From: Amycolatopsis suaedae
Lineage (GTDB): Bacteria > Actinomycetota > Actinomycetes > Mycobacteriales > Pseudonocardiaceae
NCBI RefSeq assembly: GCF_004214935.1
Contig: NZ_SFCC01000007.1
Coordinates: forward strand, 186,001-250,000
Reading direction: 5' to 3'
Length of the DNA stretch: 64,000 nucleotides
How positions within the stretch are numbered: the stretch's first letter is position 1; each line of letters opens with the position of its first letter. Below are positions 51,992-62,157 of the stretch, in pieces. The translations under genes and the position numbers were made by a program. Below the pieces are notes generated by a model. It saw only the letters and a program-made list of their open reading frames with translations, was not told where the DNA came from and did not search any database.

Positions 51992-53047
51992 ATGACCGAG
52001 GTCGCCGTCGTCGGATTCGCCCAGGCACCCAACGTGCGCGAGACACCGGGTACCACCAACGGCGTGGAGATGCTGGTACCCATCCTCGCCGAAGCGTACG
52101 AGCAAACCGGACTGTCCAAAAGCGACATCGGATTCTGGTGCTCTGGCTCGTCGGACTACCTGGCCGGGCGGGCGTTCTCGTTCATCGCCGCGGTCGACGC
52201 GATCGGCGCGTTCCCGCCGATCCACGAGTCGCACGTCGAGATGGACGCCGCGTGGGCGCTGTACGAGGCGTGGCTGAAGATCCGCATGGGAGAGGTCGAC
52301 ACCGCGCTGGTGTACGGCTTCGGCAAGTCCTCCGCGGGTCAGCTGCGCCGGGTGCTCGCGCTGCAGCTGGACCCCTACGTCGTCGCGCCGCTGTGGCCGG
52401 ACTCGGTGAGCATCGCCGGCATCCAGGCCCGGCTCGGACTGGACGCCGGGCTGTGGACGGAGAAGGACCTCGCCGAGGTCGCCGCCCGCAGCCGCGCCGA
52501 CGCGCAGGCCAACCCGTTCGCCCAGCGCCGCGGCGCGGCAGGCGTCGCCGAGCTGCTGGCGGAGCCGGTCGTCGCCGACCCGTTGCGGGCACACGACATC
52601 GCGCCGGTCACCGACGGCGCCGCCGTCGTCGTGCTGGCGTCGCTGGAACGGGCCCGCGACATCGTCGAACGGCCCGCCGTCATCACCGGGATCGAGCACC
52701 GGGTCGAGTCGCCGGTGCTCGGGGCCCGCGACCTGACCCGCTCGCCGTCGACCGAGGCCGCGGGCGCCGCCCTCGGCGCGTCGGACGTGGAGATCGCCGA
52801 GCTGCACGCGCCGTTCACCCACCAGGAACTGATCCTGCGCGAGGCACTGGGCCTGGACGGGTCGGTGCGGATCAGCCCGTCCGGCGGTGCGCTGACGGCC
52901 AACCCGATGTTCTCCGCCGGGCTTGCCCGCATCGGCGAGGCGGCCCGGCAGATCCTCACCGGCAACGCCACCCGCACCCTGGGCCACGCCACCAGCGGGC
53001 CAGCGCTGCAGCAGAACCTGGTCGCCGTGCTGGAAAGGGCAGCCTGA
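51992..53047 (+). CDS. ltp4: thiolase-fold steroid aldolase Ltp4
   Basis: This 351-residue protein of the SCP-x thiolase-like group begins MTEVAVVGFAQAPNVRETPG. The segment where thiolases have a nucleophilic Cys reads PPIHESHVEMDAAWALYE here, so no Cys is present. The distal GHATSGPALQQNL retains the His of the HAxGG-like loop. Lack of the nucleophile fits retro-aldol rather than thiolytic chemistry. Ltp3 and Ltp4 are required for C24-branched sterol side-chain breakdown in rhodococci. ATG 51992 follows GAGAGG. Confidence 0.88.
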   Translation: MTEVAVVGFAQAPNVRETPGTTNGVEMLVPILAEAYEQTGLSKSDIGFWCSGSSDYLAGRAFSFIAAVDAIGAFPPIHESHVEMDAAWALYEAWLKIRMGEVDTALVYGFGKSSAGQLRRVLALQLDPYVVAPLWPDSVSIAGIQARLGLDAGLWTEKDLAEVAARSRADAQANPFAQRRGAAGVAELLAEPVVADPLRAHDIAPVTDGAAVVVLASLERARDIVERPAVITGIEHRVESPVLGARDLTRSPSTEAAGAALGASDVEIAELHAPFTHQELILREALGLDGSVRISPSGGALTANPMFSAGLARIGEAARQILTGNATRTLGHATSGPALQQNLVAVLERAA

Positions 53048-54210
53048 TGGCGAAGAAGCTGACCGCGGTGCTCGGCACCGGCCAGACCCACCACAAGGCC
53101 AAGCGGACCGACGTGTCCATGCCCGGCCTGATCCGCGAGGCCGTCGACAGGGCGCTCGCCGACGCCGAGACCGACTGGTCCCAGATCGACGCCGTCGTGC
53201 TCGGCAAGGCACCGGACCTGTTCGAGGGCGTGATGATGCCCGAACTGTTCCTCGCCGACGCGCTCGGCGCCACCGGCAAACCGCTGCTGCGCGTGCACAC
53301 GGCCGGCTCGGTCGGCGGGTCCACGGCACTGGTCGCGGCCAGCCTGATCCAGGCCGGTGTGCACCGGCGCGTGCTGACCGTCGCCTACGAGAAGCAGTCC
53401 GAGTCCAACGCCATGTGGGGCCTGTCCATCCTGCCGCCGTTCCAGATGCCGGTCGGCGCCGGTGCCGGCGGGTACTTCGCCCCCCATGTGCGGTCCTACA
53501 TCCGCCGTTCCGGCGCGCCGGAACACGTCGGCGCGATCGTCGCGGCCAAGGACCGCCGCAACGGCGCTCGCAACCCGCACGCGCACCTGCGCCAGCCCGA
53601 CATCACCGTCGAATCGGTGCGGACCTCGCAGATGCTGTGGGACCCGATCCGGTACGACGAGACCTGCCCGTCCTCCGACGGCGCGTGCGCCATGGTGCTC
53701 GGCGACGAAGCCGCGGGCGACGCCGTACCCGGTGGCGCGGCGTGGATCCACGCCACCGCCATGCGCACCGAGCCGACCACGTTCGCCGGGCGCGACCAGG
53801 TCAACCCCCGCGCCGGCCGCGAGGCCGCCGCCGAGCTGTGGCGGCAGGCCGGTGTGGACGATCCACTGTCCGCTGTGGACGCAGCGGAGATCTACGTGCC
53901 GTTCTCCTGGTTCGAGCCGATGTGGCTGGAAAACCTCGGCTTCGCCGCCGAGGGCGAGGGCTGGAAGCTCACCGAATCCGGCGAGACCGGCCCGGACGGG
54001 CGGCTGCCGGTCAACCCGTCCGGCGGCGTGTTGTCCTCCAACCCGATCGGCGCGTCCGGCATGCTGCGCTTCGCCGAGGCGGCCCGGCAGGTGATGGGCC
54101 GCGCGGGCGACCACCAGGTCGACGGCGCCCGCCTGGCCATGGGCCACGCCTACGGCGGCGGCTCCCAGTACTTCTCCATGTGGCTGGTCGGCGCGCGCAA
54201 GCCCGCCTGA
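53047..54210 (+). CDS. ltp3: thiolase-fold steroid aldolase Ltp3
   Basis: This 387-residue protein of the same group begins MAKKLTAVLGTGQTHHKAKR. The position of the thiolase nucleophile is LLRVHTAGSVGGSTALVAAS, with Ser rather than Cys, while GHAYGGGSQYFSMW keeps His and GGG near the end. It is expected to act with Ltp4 and the DUF35 protein as an aldolase that removes the branched C24 side chain. ATG 53047 overlaps the ltp4 stop by one base. A family A element starts 22 bases after its stop. Confidence 0.88.
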   Translation: MAKKLTAVLGTGQTHHKAKRTDVSMPGLIREAVDRALADAETDWSQIDAVVLGKAPDLFEGVMMPELFLADALGATGKPLLRVHTAGSVGGSTALVAASLIQAGVHRRVLTVAYEKQSESNAMWGLSILPPFQMPVGAGAGGYFAPHVRSYIRRSGAPEHVGAIVAAKDRRNGARNPHAHLRQPDITVESVRTSQMLWDPIRYDETCPSSDGACAMVLGDEAAGDAVPGGAAWIHATAMRTEPTTFAGRDQVNPRAGREAAAELWRQAGVDDPLSAVDAAEIYVPFSWFEPMWLENLGFAAEGEGWKLTESGETGPDGRLPVNPSGGVLSSNPIGASGMLRFAEAARQVMGRAGDHQVDGARLAMGHAYGGGSQYFSMWLVGARKPA

Positions 54211-54232
54211 CCCGGGGCCCGGTCGCGTCCCG

Positions 54233-54821
54233 AAGCACGTGAAGGCCACCTTCATTACGTCTCACGTCAGGGCCCCGGCGAAGTCGGATGGTCCGGAACG
54301 CGTCATTCGCGTTCCGGAAAGCGAGACTCGCGTTCCTGAGCACGAGACTCGCGGCGAGTGGTCGGTTGGCGCGGGTGCGCCGTTCACGGGCTGGGACGCC
54401 GGGTCCGGATGGTGAGTGTCGTGTTCGGGAACGCGAATGACGTGTTCAGGAACGCGAAACACGCGCTCCGGCCCGGCAGGGCCGCGCGAACGGCCCGTTC
54501 GGCCAGGCGCGTACGGATTCGTTCCGTGATCTGGAACCGGCGTGCCGGACAGTGGGACCAGGTGGGCGTGAACGTACAACTCGCGCGTCAGAACCTACGA
54601 CTCGCGCCCCAGAACGTACGACTCGCGCGAAAGGACCGTTCGCGCGGGCGACCGGCACGAGGTGAGAACCCGGTCCACATCGTGAGTTCTGCGCTCACGC
54701 ACGCGAGTTCTGCTTTCCGGCACACGAGTTCTGCACTCGAGCCCACCCAACTCGCCCTGCCGCACCCTGGACCTTGCCGGGGCCGTGGCGTCTCACGTGA
54801 TGAAGGTGGCCTTCACGTGCT
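54233..54821. repeat. family A composite element, copy A5 (clearest termini)
   Basis: Terminal inverted repeats of about 50 bases (54233-54283 and 54771-54821) each have the hairpin arm and the GGGCCCCGGC box. Inside are diverged boxes on the left, CGACTCGCG/CAACTCGCG at 54577, 54598 and 54619, and GCGAGTTCTG-type boxes at 54682, 54703 and 54724, all 21 bases apart. The core GGACCGTTCGCGCGGGCGACC is shared with copies A3 and A4. It separates the ltp operon from cyp125; no gene is present in these 698 bases. Confidence 0.88.
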
Positions 54822-54841
54822 CCGGCCGGGAACCCGCCACA

Positions 54842-54890
54842 CACGAACGTCCCCTTCGGACCCGCCGGGCGGGCGAAAGGGACGTTCGTG
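54842..54890 (-). terminator. cyp125 terminator
   Basis: CACGAACGTCCCCTTCG (54842-54858) and CGAAAGGGACGTTCGTG (54874-54890) pair with one mismatch around a 15-base loop. The hairpin begins 18 bases after the cyp125 stop on the minus strand. Confidence 0.75.
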
Positions 54891-54908
54891 GAAGCTGGAT
54901 CCCCCGTG

Positions 54909-56138
54909 TCAGCCAGTATAGGAGACGGGGTAGTGCTTGATTCCGTTGAGCCAGCCGGAACGGAGACGCTCGGGCGGGCCCGCCTCGCGGATGCCGGGCA
55001 TCTGGTCGGCGATGGCGTTGAAGATCAGGTCGATCTCCAGGCGGGCCAGGTTGGCACCAATGCAGTAGTGCGAACCGGTGCCGCCGAAGCCGACGTGCGG
55101 GTTGGGGTCGCGCAGGACGTCGAACCGGCCCGGATCGTCGAACACCTCCGGGTCGAAGTTCGCGGAACTGTAGAACATGCCCACCCGGTCACCCTTGCGG
55201 ATCGTCTGGCCGCCCAGCTCGGTGTCCGCCGTCGCGGTGCGCTGGAAGACCACCACCGGCGTCGCCCAGCGGACGATCTCGTCCGGCGCCGTCTTCGGCC
55301 GCTGCTGCTTGTACAGTTCCCACTGCTCCGGATGATCCAGCAGCGCCTTCATCCCGTGCGTGATGGCGTTACGGGTGGTCTCGTTACCCGCCACCGCCAG
55401 CAGAATCACGAAGAAGCCGAACTCGTCCGACGCCAGCGCCTCACCGTCCACATCAGCCTGAATCAGCTTGGTGACGATGTCGTCCATCGGGCACTTGCGC
55501 CGCTCCTCGGCCATGTTCCACGCGTAGCCGACCAGCTCCGCCGACGCCGCGATCGGCTCGACCTCGTACTCAGGGTCGTCGTAGGCCACCATCTGGTTGG
55601 ACCAGTCGAACAACTTCAGCCGGTCCTCCTGCGGCACACCCAGCAGCTCCGCGATCGCCTGCAGCGGCAGCTCACACGCTACATCCGTCACGAAATCGCC
55701 GTGCCCCTTGGCCTTCGCCGCGTGCACGATCCGGTCGGCCCGGTCCCGCAACGCGTCCTCCAGCCGCGCGATCGCCCTCGGCGTGAAACCCTTCGACACG
55801 ATCCGCCGCAGCTTGGTGTGCTGCGGCGCGTCCATGTTCAGCAGCACCAGCCGGTTGGCCTCCAGCTGGTCCTCGGTCATCGACTCGTCGAACCGGATGA
55901 TCGCCGTCTTCTCCCGCGAGGAGAACAACTCGCTGTCCCGCGACACCGCCTTGACGTCCTCGTGCCGCGTCACCACCCAGAACCCGTCGTCGCGGAACCC
56001 CGCCACGTTGTGCGGCTGCGGATTCCACCACACCGGCGCCGTGCGGCGCAGCTCGGCGAACTCCGCCATCGGCAGCCGCTGGGCATAGACGTCCGGGTCG
56101 GTGAAGTCGAACCCGGTGGGGATCAGCGGAGTGGCCAC
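54909..56138 (-). CDS. cyp125: steroid C26/27-monooxygenase CYP125
   Basis: This 409-residue cytochrome P450 oxidises the sterol side-chain terminus (C26/C27) to alcohol and acid, starting side-chain loss. The I-helix LLAVAGNETTRNAIT is at 247-260, ExxR at 287-290, and the heme loop VGFGGTGSHYCIGANLARLE has Cys 359. The C-terminus ERLRSGWLNGIKHYPV is characteristic of CYP125. GTG 56138 (VATPLIPTGFDFTDPDVYAQ) has GGAGG directly upstream; the frame opens as far as 56318. A KstR-type site lies 17 bases before it. The ferredoxin and reductase are not in the window. Confidence 0.94.
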   Translation of the reverse strand: MATPLIPTGFDFTDPDVYAQRLPMAEFAELRRTAPVWWNPQPHNVAGFRDDGFWVVTRHEDVKAVSRDSELFSSREKTAIIRFDESMTEDQLEANRLVLLNMDAPQHTKLRRIVSKGFTPRAIARLEDALRDRADRIVHAAKAKGHGDFVTDVACELPLQAIAELLGVPQEDRLKLFDWSNQMVAYDDPEYEVEPIAASAELVGYAWNMAEERRKCPMDDIVTKLIQADVDGEALASDEFGFFVILLAVAGNETTRNAITHGMKALLDHPEQWELYKQQRPKTAPDEIVRWATPVVVFQRTATADTELGGQTIRKGDRVGMFYSSANFDPEVFDDPGRFDVLRDPNPHVGFGGTGSHYCIGANLARLEIDLIFNAIADQMPGIREAGPPERLRSGWLNGIKHYPVSYTG

Positions 56139-56155
56139 GGCTACCTCCGTCGTCG

Positions 56156-56169
56156 TGGAACACGTTCTA
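56156..56169. promoter_or_regulatory. KstR-type operator, cyp125
   Basis: TGGAACACGTTCTA fits TnnAACnnGTTnnA at every fixed base and lies 17 bases upstream of the cyp125 start. Confidence 0.8.
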
Positions 56170-56321
56170 CGAATGGATTGAAGCATACGGTGTTTACTAA
56201 AAGAAGAGTTTGAGTGAAACCCGTTTACTTCATCGATTAGGATCTTGTAACTCCTGGTAGAGCGCCCGCAACCGCATGACACCTCGAATGGCGGTTGACC
56301 AGGCTGCACCTTGCTCAAATC

Positions 56322-56335
56322 GAGAACGTGTTCTA
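56322..56335. promoter_or_regulatory. KstR-type operator, fadA5
   Basis: GAGAACGTGTTCTA fits the KstR motif except the first base. It lies 39 bases before the fadA5 start. The divergent cyp125/fadA5 gap therefore carries two sites 152 bases apart. Confidence 0.75.
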
Positions 56336-56347
56336 CTTTCTGAGTAG

Positions 56348-58144
<1,797 letters not shown>

Positions 58145-58175
58145 CGGCGACGACAATAGCGTTGCCCCGGAAGCG

Positions 58176-58544
58176 CTACGCGGCGCCCACCGGTGTGCCG
58201 AGCAGATGCTCCCGCCCCCACGCCCCCAGCGGCTCCAGTGCCTGGTTGAGCGACCGGCCCAGCGGCGTCAGCGAGTACTCCACCCGCGGTGGTACCTCGT
58301 CGTAGGCCGCACGATGCACCAGGCCGTCCGCCTCCAGCTCCCGCAGGTGCGACGCGAGCACCTTCTCGGTGATGCCCGGCAACGCACGCCGCAGCTCACC
58401 GAAGCGCACCGGCCCCGTACCCAGCACCCACAACAACGACACCTTCCACTTGCCGTCGATCAGTTCCAGCGCCGCGTCCGTCCCGCACTCGTCCGCCCCA
58501 GGCCTGCCCACCGCCACCGCCCTTTCCCCGCCGAAAGCACCCAC
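58176..58544 (-). CDS. HxlR family transcriptional regulator
   Basis: This 122-residue winged-helix regulator begins [20 protein letters not shown] (Cys 20). It has [51 protein letters not shown], read in parts, which is the HxlR core. HxlR proteins sense aldehydes or redox signals, often through an N-terminal Cys, and act on a divergent oxidoreductase gene. Here that gene starts 50 bases away. Confidence 0.9.
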   Translation of the reverse strand: MGAFGGERAVAVGRPGADECGTDAALELIDGKWKVSLLWVLGTGPVRFGELRRALPGITEKVLASHLRELEADGLVHRAAYDEVPPRVEYSLTPLGRSLNQALEPLGAWGREHLLGTPVGAA

Positions 58545-58548
58545 TCCG

Positions 58549-58560
58549 AAGTGCGTACTT
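58549..58560. promoter_or_regulatory. candidate HxlR operator
   Basis: AAGTGCGTACTT lies between the hxlR-type gene and the divergent oxidoreductase gene. Its outer bases AAGT/ACTT are inverted, with an imperfect centre, and the GTACTT half resembles HxlR-type sites. The evidence is modest. Confidence 0.35.
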
Positions 58561-58594
58561 GTCCATCTCCACCAGCGGCGCGAGCCTAACCGGC

Positions 58595-59458
58595 ATGACC
58601 GACACTTCCCCGCTGACGCTGCTCGGCCTCGGCGCCATGGGCAGCGCGCTCGCCTCCGCGTGGCTCACCGCCGGCCACGACCTCACCGTCTGGAACCGCA
58701 CCCCCGGACGCACCGCGCCACACGCCGCCCGCGGCGCCGTCGTCGCCACCGACGTGGCCGACGCGGTCGCCGCCAACGGTCTCGTCGTCGCCTGCCTGCT
58801 CGACGACCGGTCCGTTCGCGCCACTCTCGACGGCGTGGACCTCACCGGCAAGGACCTGGTCAACCTCACCACCAGCAGTCCCGGCGAGGCACGGGCACTC
58901 GCCGAATGGGCCACCGCACGCGGCGCGCGCTTCCTCGACGGCGGGATCATGGCCGTACCGCCGATGATCGGCACACCCGGCGCGTACGTGTTCTACAGTG
59001 GCTCCGCCGAGGCGTTCGACGCCCACCGCGACACCCTGGCCGTCCCCGCCGCGACCAACTACGTCGGCGAGGACCCCGGATTCGCCGCACTGCACGACGT
59101 CGCACTGCTCAGCGCGATGACCGGCATGTTCGCCGGAGTGACGCACGCGTTCGCGCTGGTGCGCAAGGAGAACATTCCCCCACGCGACCTGGCCGGCCTG
59201 CTCTCCGGCTACCTCACCGCCATGACGGGCTACGCGCACGGCATCGCAGAGCACCTGGCCACCGGCGACTACACCGCCGGGGTCACGTCGAACCTGGCCA
59301 TGATGACGCAGGGCAACGCCACCCTGCTGCGCACCGCCGAGGAACAGGGAGTCAGCCCCGAACTGCTCACCCCGTTCATGCGGCTCATGCGGCAACGCCT
59401 CGACGACGGCCACGGCGACGAGGGCACCACCGGCGTGGTGGACCTGCTGCTGCGCTGA
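58595..59458 (+). CDS. NADP-dependent 6PGDH/imine reductase-like oxidoreductase
   Basis: This 287-residue protein has an N-terminal Rossmann domain ([29 protein letters not shown]) and a C-terminal helical domain ([20 protein letters not shown]). [22 protein letters not shown] and [20 protein letters not shown] segments resemble beta-hydroxyacid dehydrogenases and imine reductases. It reduces an imine or keto compound with NADPH; the substrate is unknown. ATG 58595 is divergent from the HxlR gene, which probably controls it. Confidence 0.87.
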   Translation: MTDTSPLTLLGLGAMGSALASAWLTAGHDLTVWNRTPGRTAPHAARGAVVATDVADAVAANGLVVACLLDDRSVRATLDGVDLTGKDLVNLTTSSPGEARALAEWATARGARFLDGGIMAVPPMIGTPGAYVFYSGSAEAFDAHRDTLAVPAATNYVGEDPGFAALHDVALLSAMTGMFAGVTHAFALVRKENIPPRDLAGLLSGYLTAMTGYAHGIAEHLATGDYTAGVTSNLAMMTQGNATLLRTAEEQGVSPELLTPFMRLMRQRLDDGHGDEGTTGVVDLLLR

Positions 59459-59505
59459 CCGGCAACTCTTACCCGGCTCTCACCACGATCGGCGAGGATC
59501 GGTGC

Positions 59506-59775
59506 ATGACGAGCACCGTGCTGCTGGCCGACGACGACCGGGCCATCCGGGAATCGCTGGCACGGGCACTGGAACTCGAGGGCTACCGGGTGGTCACGGT
59601 CGCGGACGGCGGCGTCTGCCGGGTGCTGCGCGCCGAGGACAACCGGATCCCGGTCCTCATGCTGACCGCCCGCACCCGGACACCCGACCGGGTCGCCGGC
59701 CTCGACGCCGGTGCCGACGACTACCTGGTCAAGCCGTTCGAACGCAGGCAGCGCCGGACGGAGGTCGCCGCATGA
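59506..59775 (+). pseudogene. remnant of an OmpR/MprA-type response regulator
   Basis: This 89-residue frame begins [20 protein letters not shown] as an intact receiver. After VADGG it jumps to [20 protein letters not shown], skipping about 30 residues that should include the phosphoacceptor Asp. It then reads [20 protein letters not shown] and stops where the DNA-binding domain should begin. The family's usual length is about 225. An in-frame internal deletion and a C-terminal truncation are the simplest reading. It keeps a plausible start and overlaps the next small frame by 4 bases. Confidence 0.8.
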
Positions 59776-59996
59776 ACCGGGCACGTGTCGTGGCGATCGC
59801 CGTCGCGGTCGCATGCGCACTGGCCGCACTGATCCCCGCGGCCATCGAACTCGACCGGCAGGGCTGGGCCGAATGGACGAGCAACAGCACGTTCGGGAAA
59901 ACCGCTGACCTCAGCGGTAGCCGACCCGCACCACCGGACCGTTGTCCGGCCGCTCCAGCCGCACCGGCTCCTGCCCCGGCCGCCACCGGCGAATGA
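59772..59996 (+). CDS. small membrane frame after regulator remnant (doubtful)
   Basis: This 74-residue frame starts at ATG 59772 inside the remnant's last codons. It has a single hydrophobic helix ([20 protein letters not shown]), as an anchored protein or the start of a sensor kinase would. The last 29 residues lie antisense over the pyridoxamine-oxidase-type gene and look like read-through. It may be the leftover N-terminus of the partner kinase. Confidence 0.4.
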   Translation: MNRARVVAIAVAVACALAALIPAAIELDRQGWAEWTSNSTFGKTADLSGSRPAPPDRCPAAPAAPAPAPAATGE

Positions 59997-60402
59997 CCAG
60001 GGCGTTGCCCTCCACCGACGTCAGCACCACCTCGGTCAGGTCCAGCCGGAACAGGTGACTCGGCATGTCGTGGCCCTGAAGCCGGCGGACCTCCTCCGGA
60101 TCGGTCACCTCCACCGCCACCCCGGCCAGCTTCGCGTCACCGCCGTCCTCGCCGGTCACGTCGGACGGATGCGCGTGAATCGCACACCGCCCGTCCCGGC
60201 GCAGGTCACGCGCCTTCACCGCGTCCAGCATCGACCCGACGAACAGATCCGGCCCGCGGAAATCGACCTCGCTGCCGCTCACCCGCGGGCTGCCGTCCGC
60301 GCGCAACGTCGCCAGCACGTGCGTCTCCGCCGCCGTGAACCGCGCCTTCACCACCGCCGCCAATCCGGCGGCCTCCTCCTCGAATGCCTGCCAGCTCACC
60401 AT
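59911..60402 (-). CDS. pyridoxamine 5'-phosphate oxidase-type FMN/F420 protein
   Basis: This 163-residue split-barrel protein begins MVSWQAFEEEAAGLAAVVKA. The segment THVLATLRADGSPRVSGSEVDF is the cofactor-binding strand and loop, followed by CAIHAHPSDV and the KLAGVAVEVTDPEEVRRL block. It fits the PNPOx-like family of flavin- or F420-binding proteins, function unknown. ATG 60402 was chosen as the domain start; longer frames are not supported. It is the last gene before the sterol ring genes. Confidence 0.85.
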   Translation of the reverse strand: MVSWQAFEEEAAGLAAVVKARFTAAETHVLATLRADGSPRVSGSEVDFRGPDLFVGSMLDAVKARDLRRDGRCAIHAHPSDVTGEDGGDAKLAGVAVEVTDPEEVRRLQGHDMPSHLFRLDLTEVVLTSVEGNALVIRRWRPGQEPVRLERPDNGPVVRVGYR

Positions 60403-60433
60403 CCGGTCAGCATCGCACCCGACACCGACAGTC

Positions 60434-61327
60434 TCACGTTCCGTAGACGGGCTCCGGATCCGGCGCCTCCGCCAGCAACTCCGCCACCACCGGGCCCAGC
60501 TCCTCCGGCTCCCAGCGGGCACCCTTGTCCCGCACCGGGCCGTGCCGCCAGCCGCGCGCCAGCGACACCCGGCCGCCGTCGACCTCGAACACCCGCCCGG
60601 TCACCCCGGCGGACTCCTCGCCACCCAGCCACACCACCAGCGGCGACACGTTCTCCGGCGCCATCGCGTCGAACCCCGCACCGGGCGCGGACATCGTCTC
60701 CGCGAACGTCGCCTCGGTCATCCGGGTCCGCGCCGCCGGCGCGATCGCGTTCACCGTCACCCCGTAACGAGCCAGCTCCGCCGCCGCCACCACGGTCAGC
60801 CCGGCGATGCCCGCCTTGGCCGCCGAGTAGTTGCCCTGCCCCACGCTGCCCAGCAGGCCCGCGCCGGAACTGGTGTTGATCACCCGCGCCGCACGCGGCC
60901 TGCCCGCCTTGTGCTCGGCCCGCCAGTAGGCCGCGGCATGCCGCAACGGCGCGAAGTGCCCCTTCAGATGCACCCGCACCACGTCGTCCCACTCCTGCTC
61001 GGACAGGTTCACCAGCATCCGGTCCCGCAGGAACCCCGCGTTGTTGACGAGCACGTCCAGCCCGCCGAACTCCCGGACCGCCGTGTCCACCAGGTTCCGC
61101 GCACCCGCCCAGTCCGCCACGTCGTCGCCGTTGGCCACCGCCTGCCCGCCCGCCGCCTCGATCTCGGCCACCACGTCCGCCGCCGGCCCCGTCGAGCGGC
61201 CACTGCCGTCCAGGCCGGTACCGATGTCGTTGACCACCACCCGCGCACCCCGCGCGGCGAACGCCAGCGCGTGCGCCCGGCCCAGCCCCCGCCCGGCGCC
61301 GGTCACCACGACCACCCTGCCGCTCAC
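60434..61327 (-). CDS. short-chain dehydrogenase of sterol ring cluster (Rv3548c-like)
   Basis: This 297-residue SDR has the NAD loop VVVTGAGRGLGRAHALAFA, the NNAG motif LDVLVNNAGFLRDRMLVNLS, and Ser plus YxxxK in INTSSGAGLLGSVGQGNYSAAKAG. It resembles the mycobacterial Rv3548c dehydrogenase of the KstR2 regulon by sequence pattern and gene order. A specific step in C/D-ring metabolism is not known to me. GTG 61327 overlaps the upstream SDR gene by 4 bases. Confidence 0.88.
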   Translation of the reverse strand: MSGRVVVVTGAGRGLGRAHALAFAARGARVVVNDIGTGLDGSGRSTGPAADVVAEIEAAGGQAVANGDDVADWAGARNLVDTAVREFGGLDVLVNNAGFLRDRMLVNLSEQEWDDVVRVHLKGHFAPLRHAAAYWRAEHKAGRPRAARVINTSSGAGLLGSVGQGNYSAAKAGIAGLTVVAAAELARYGVTVNAIAPAARTRMTEATFAETMSAPGAGFDAMAPENVSPLVVWLGGEESAGVTGRVFEVDGGRVSLARGWRHGPVRDKGARWEPEELGPVVAELLAEAPDPEPVYGT

Positions 61328-62085
61328 CGGTTCACCCCCGCGGCGGCCAGGAACGCCGGCACCTCACCGCCGCCGTGCACGGCCAGCGTCGCACCGCTGA
61401 CGTAGGAAGCCAGCGGGGAAGCCAGGAACACCGCACAGGCACCGACCTCCTCCGGTTCGGCCAACCGTCCCAACGGGACGGTCCGGCCCACCTCGGCCAC
61501 ACCCGCGGCGTCGCCGTAGTGCAGCTCCGAACGCTCCGTCCGCACCATCCCCACCGCCAGCGCGTTCACCCGCACCCTCGGCGCCCACTCCACGGCCAGC
61601 GACGCCGTCAGGCTGTTCAACCCCGCCTTCGCCGCACCGTAGGACGCCGTCCCCGGCGAGGGCCGCACCCCGCTGACACTGCTGACGTTCACGATCGCAC
61701 CACCCGAATCCTGTTGCTGCATCACGGAGTTCGCCCACCGGGCCACGGTCAGCGGCGCCAGCATGTTCAACGCCACGACCCGATCGTGAAACCGCGGCGA
61801 CGCCGTCGCGGCATCCGCGAACGGCGCGCCACCCGCGTTGTTCACCAGGACGTCCAGCCCGCCGTGCCGCTGCGCGACCGTCCCGACCAGCCGCTCCACC
61901 TGATCCGGCTCACGCACGTCGCAGGCGTGGAACTCCACATCGCCCGGTGACTCCGGAGGCGTGCGCCCGCAGGTCACCACCGTGGCACCGGCCAGGGTGA
62001 ACGCCGAGGCGATCCCGGCACCCACCCCCCGGGTTCCGCCGGTCACGAGCACGACGGCGCCGTCGAGCCGCAGTTGCAGAGTCAT
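61324..62085 (-). CDS. short-chain dehydrogenase of sterol ring cluster (Rv3549c-like)
   Basis: This 253-residue SDR has VVLVTGGTRGVGAGIASAFT, VLVNNAGGAPFADAATAS and the catalytic VNVSSVSGVRPSPGTASYGA-AKAG (Ser, Tyr, Lys). Its place upstream of the Rv3548c-like gene and divergent from echA20 matches mycobacteria. ATG 62085 has GGGAGG upstream. A KstR2-type site lies 43 bases before it. The reaction is unknown. Confidence 0.88.
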   Translation of the reverse strand: MTLQLRLDGAVVLVTGGTRGVGAGIASAFTLAGATVVTCGRTPPESPGDVEFHACDVREPDQVERLVGTVAQRHGGLDVLVNNAGGAPFADAATASPRFHDRVVALNMLAPLTVARWANSVMQQQDSGGAIVNVSSVSGVRPSPGTASYGAAKAGLNSLTASLAVEWAPRVRVNALAVGMVRTERSELHYGDAAGVAEVGRTVPLGRLAEPEEVGACAVFLASPLASYVSGATLAVHGGGEVPAFLAAAGVNR

Positions 62086-62127
62086 CCGCAGACCTCCCGG
62101 GACCGCTGTCCGCCTGCTAACCTACCA

Positions 62128-62141
62128 AGCAAGTGCTAGGT
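62128..62141. promoter_or_regulatory. KstR2-type operator, SDR/echA20 divergent promoter
   Basis: AGCAAGTGCTAGGT matches AnCAAGnnCTTGnT except one base (CTAG for CTTG). It lies between the divergent SDR and echA20 genes, 17 bases before the echA20 start. KstR2 controls the C/D-ring genes in mycobacteria and rhodococci. Confidence 0.72.
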
Positions 62142-62157
62142 TTGGCGAGAGGCGGAC

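Noticed and set aside
54233..54821. Insertion sequence with a transposase
   Set aside because: The termini look like inverted repeats, but no transposase frame lies inside and no clear target duplication flanks it.
59502..59996. Alternative frame through the response regulator remnant
   Set aside because: Its product is Arg/Gly-rich with no domain. The receiver residues are read in the frame starting at 59506.
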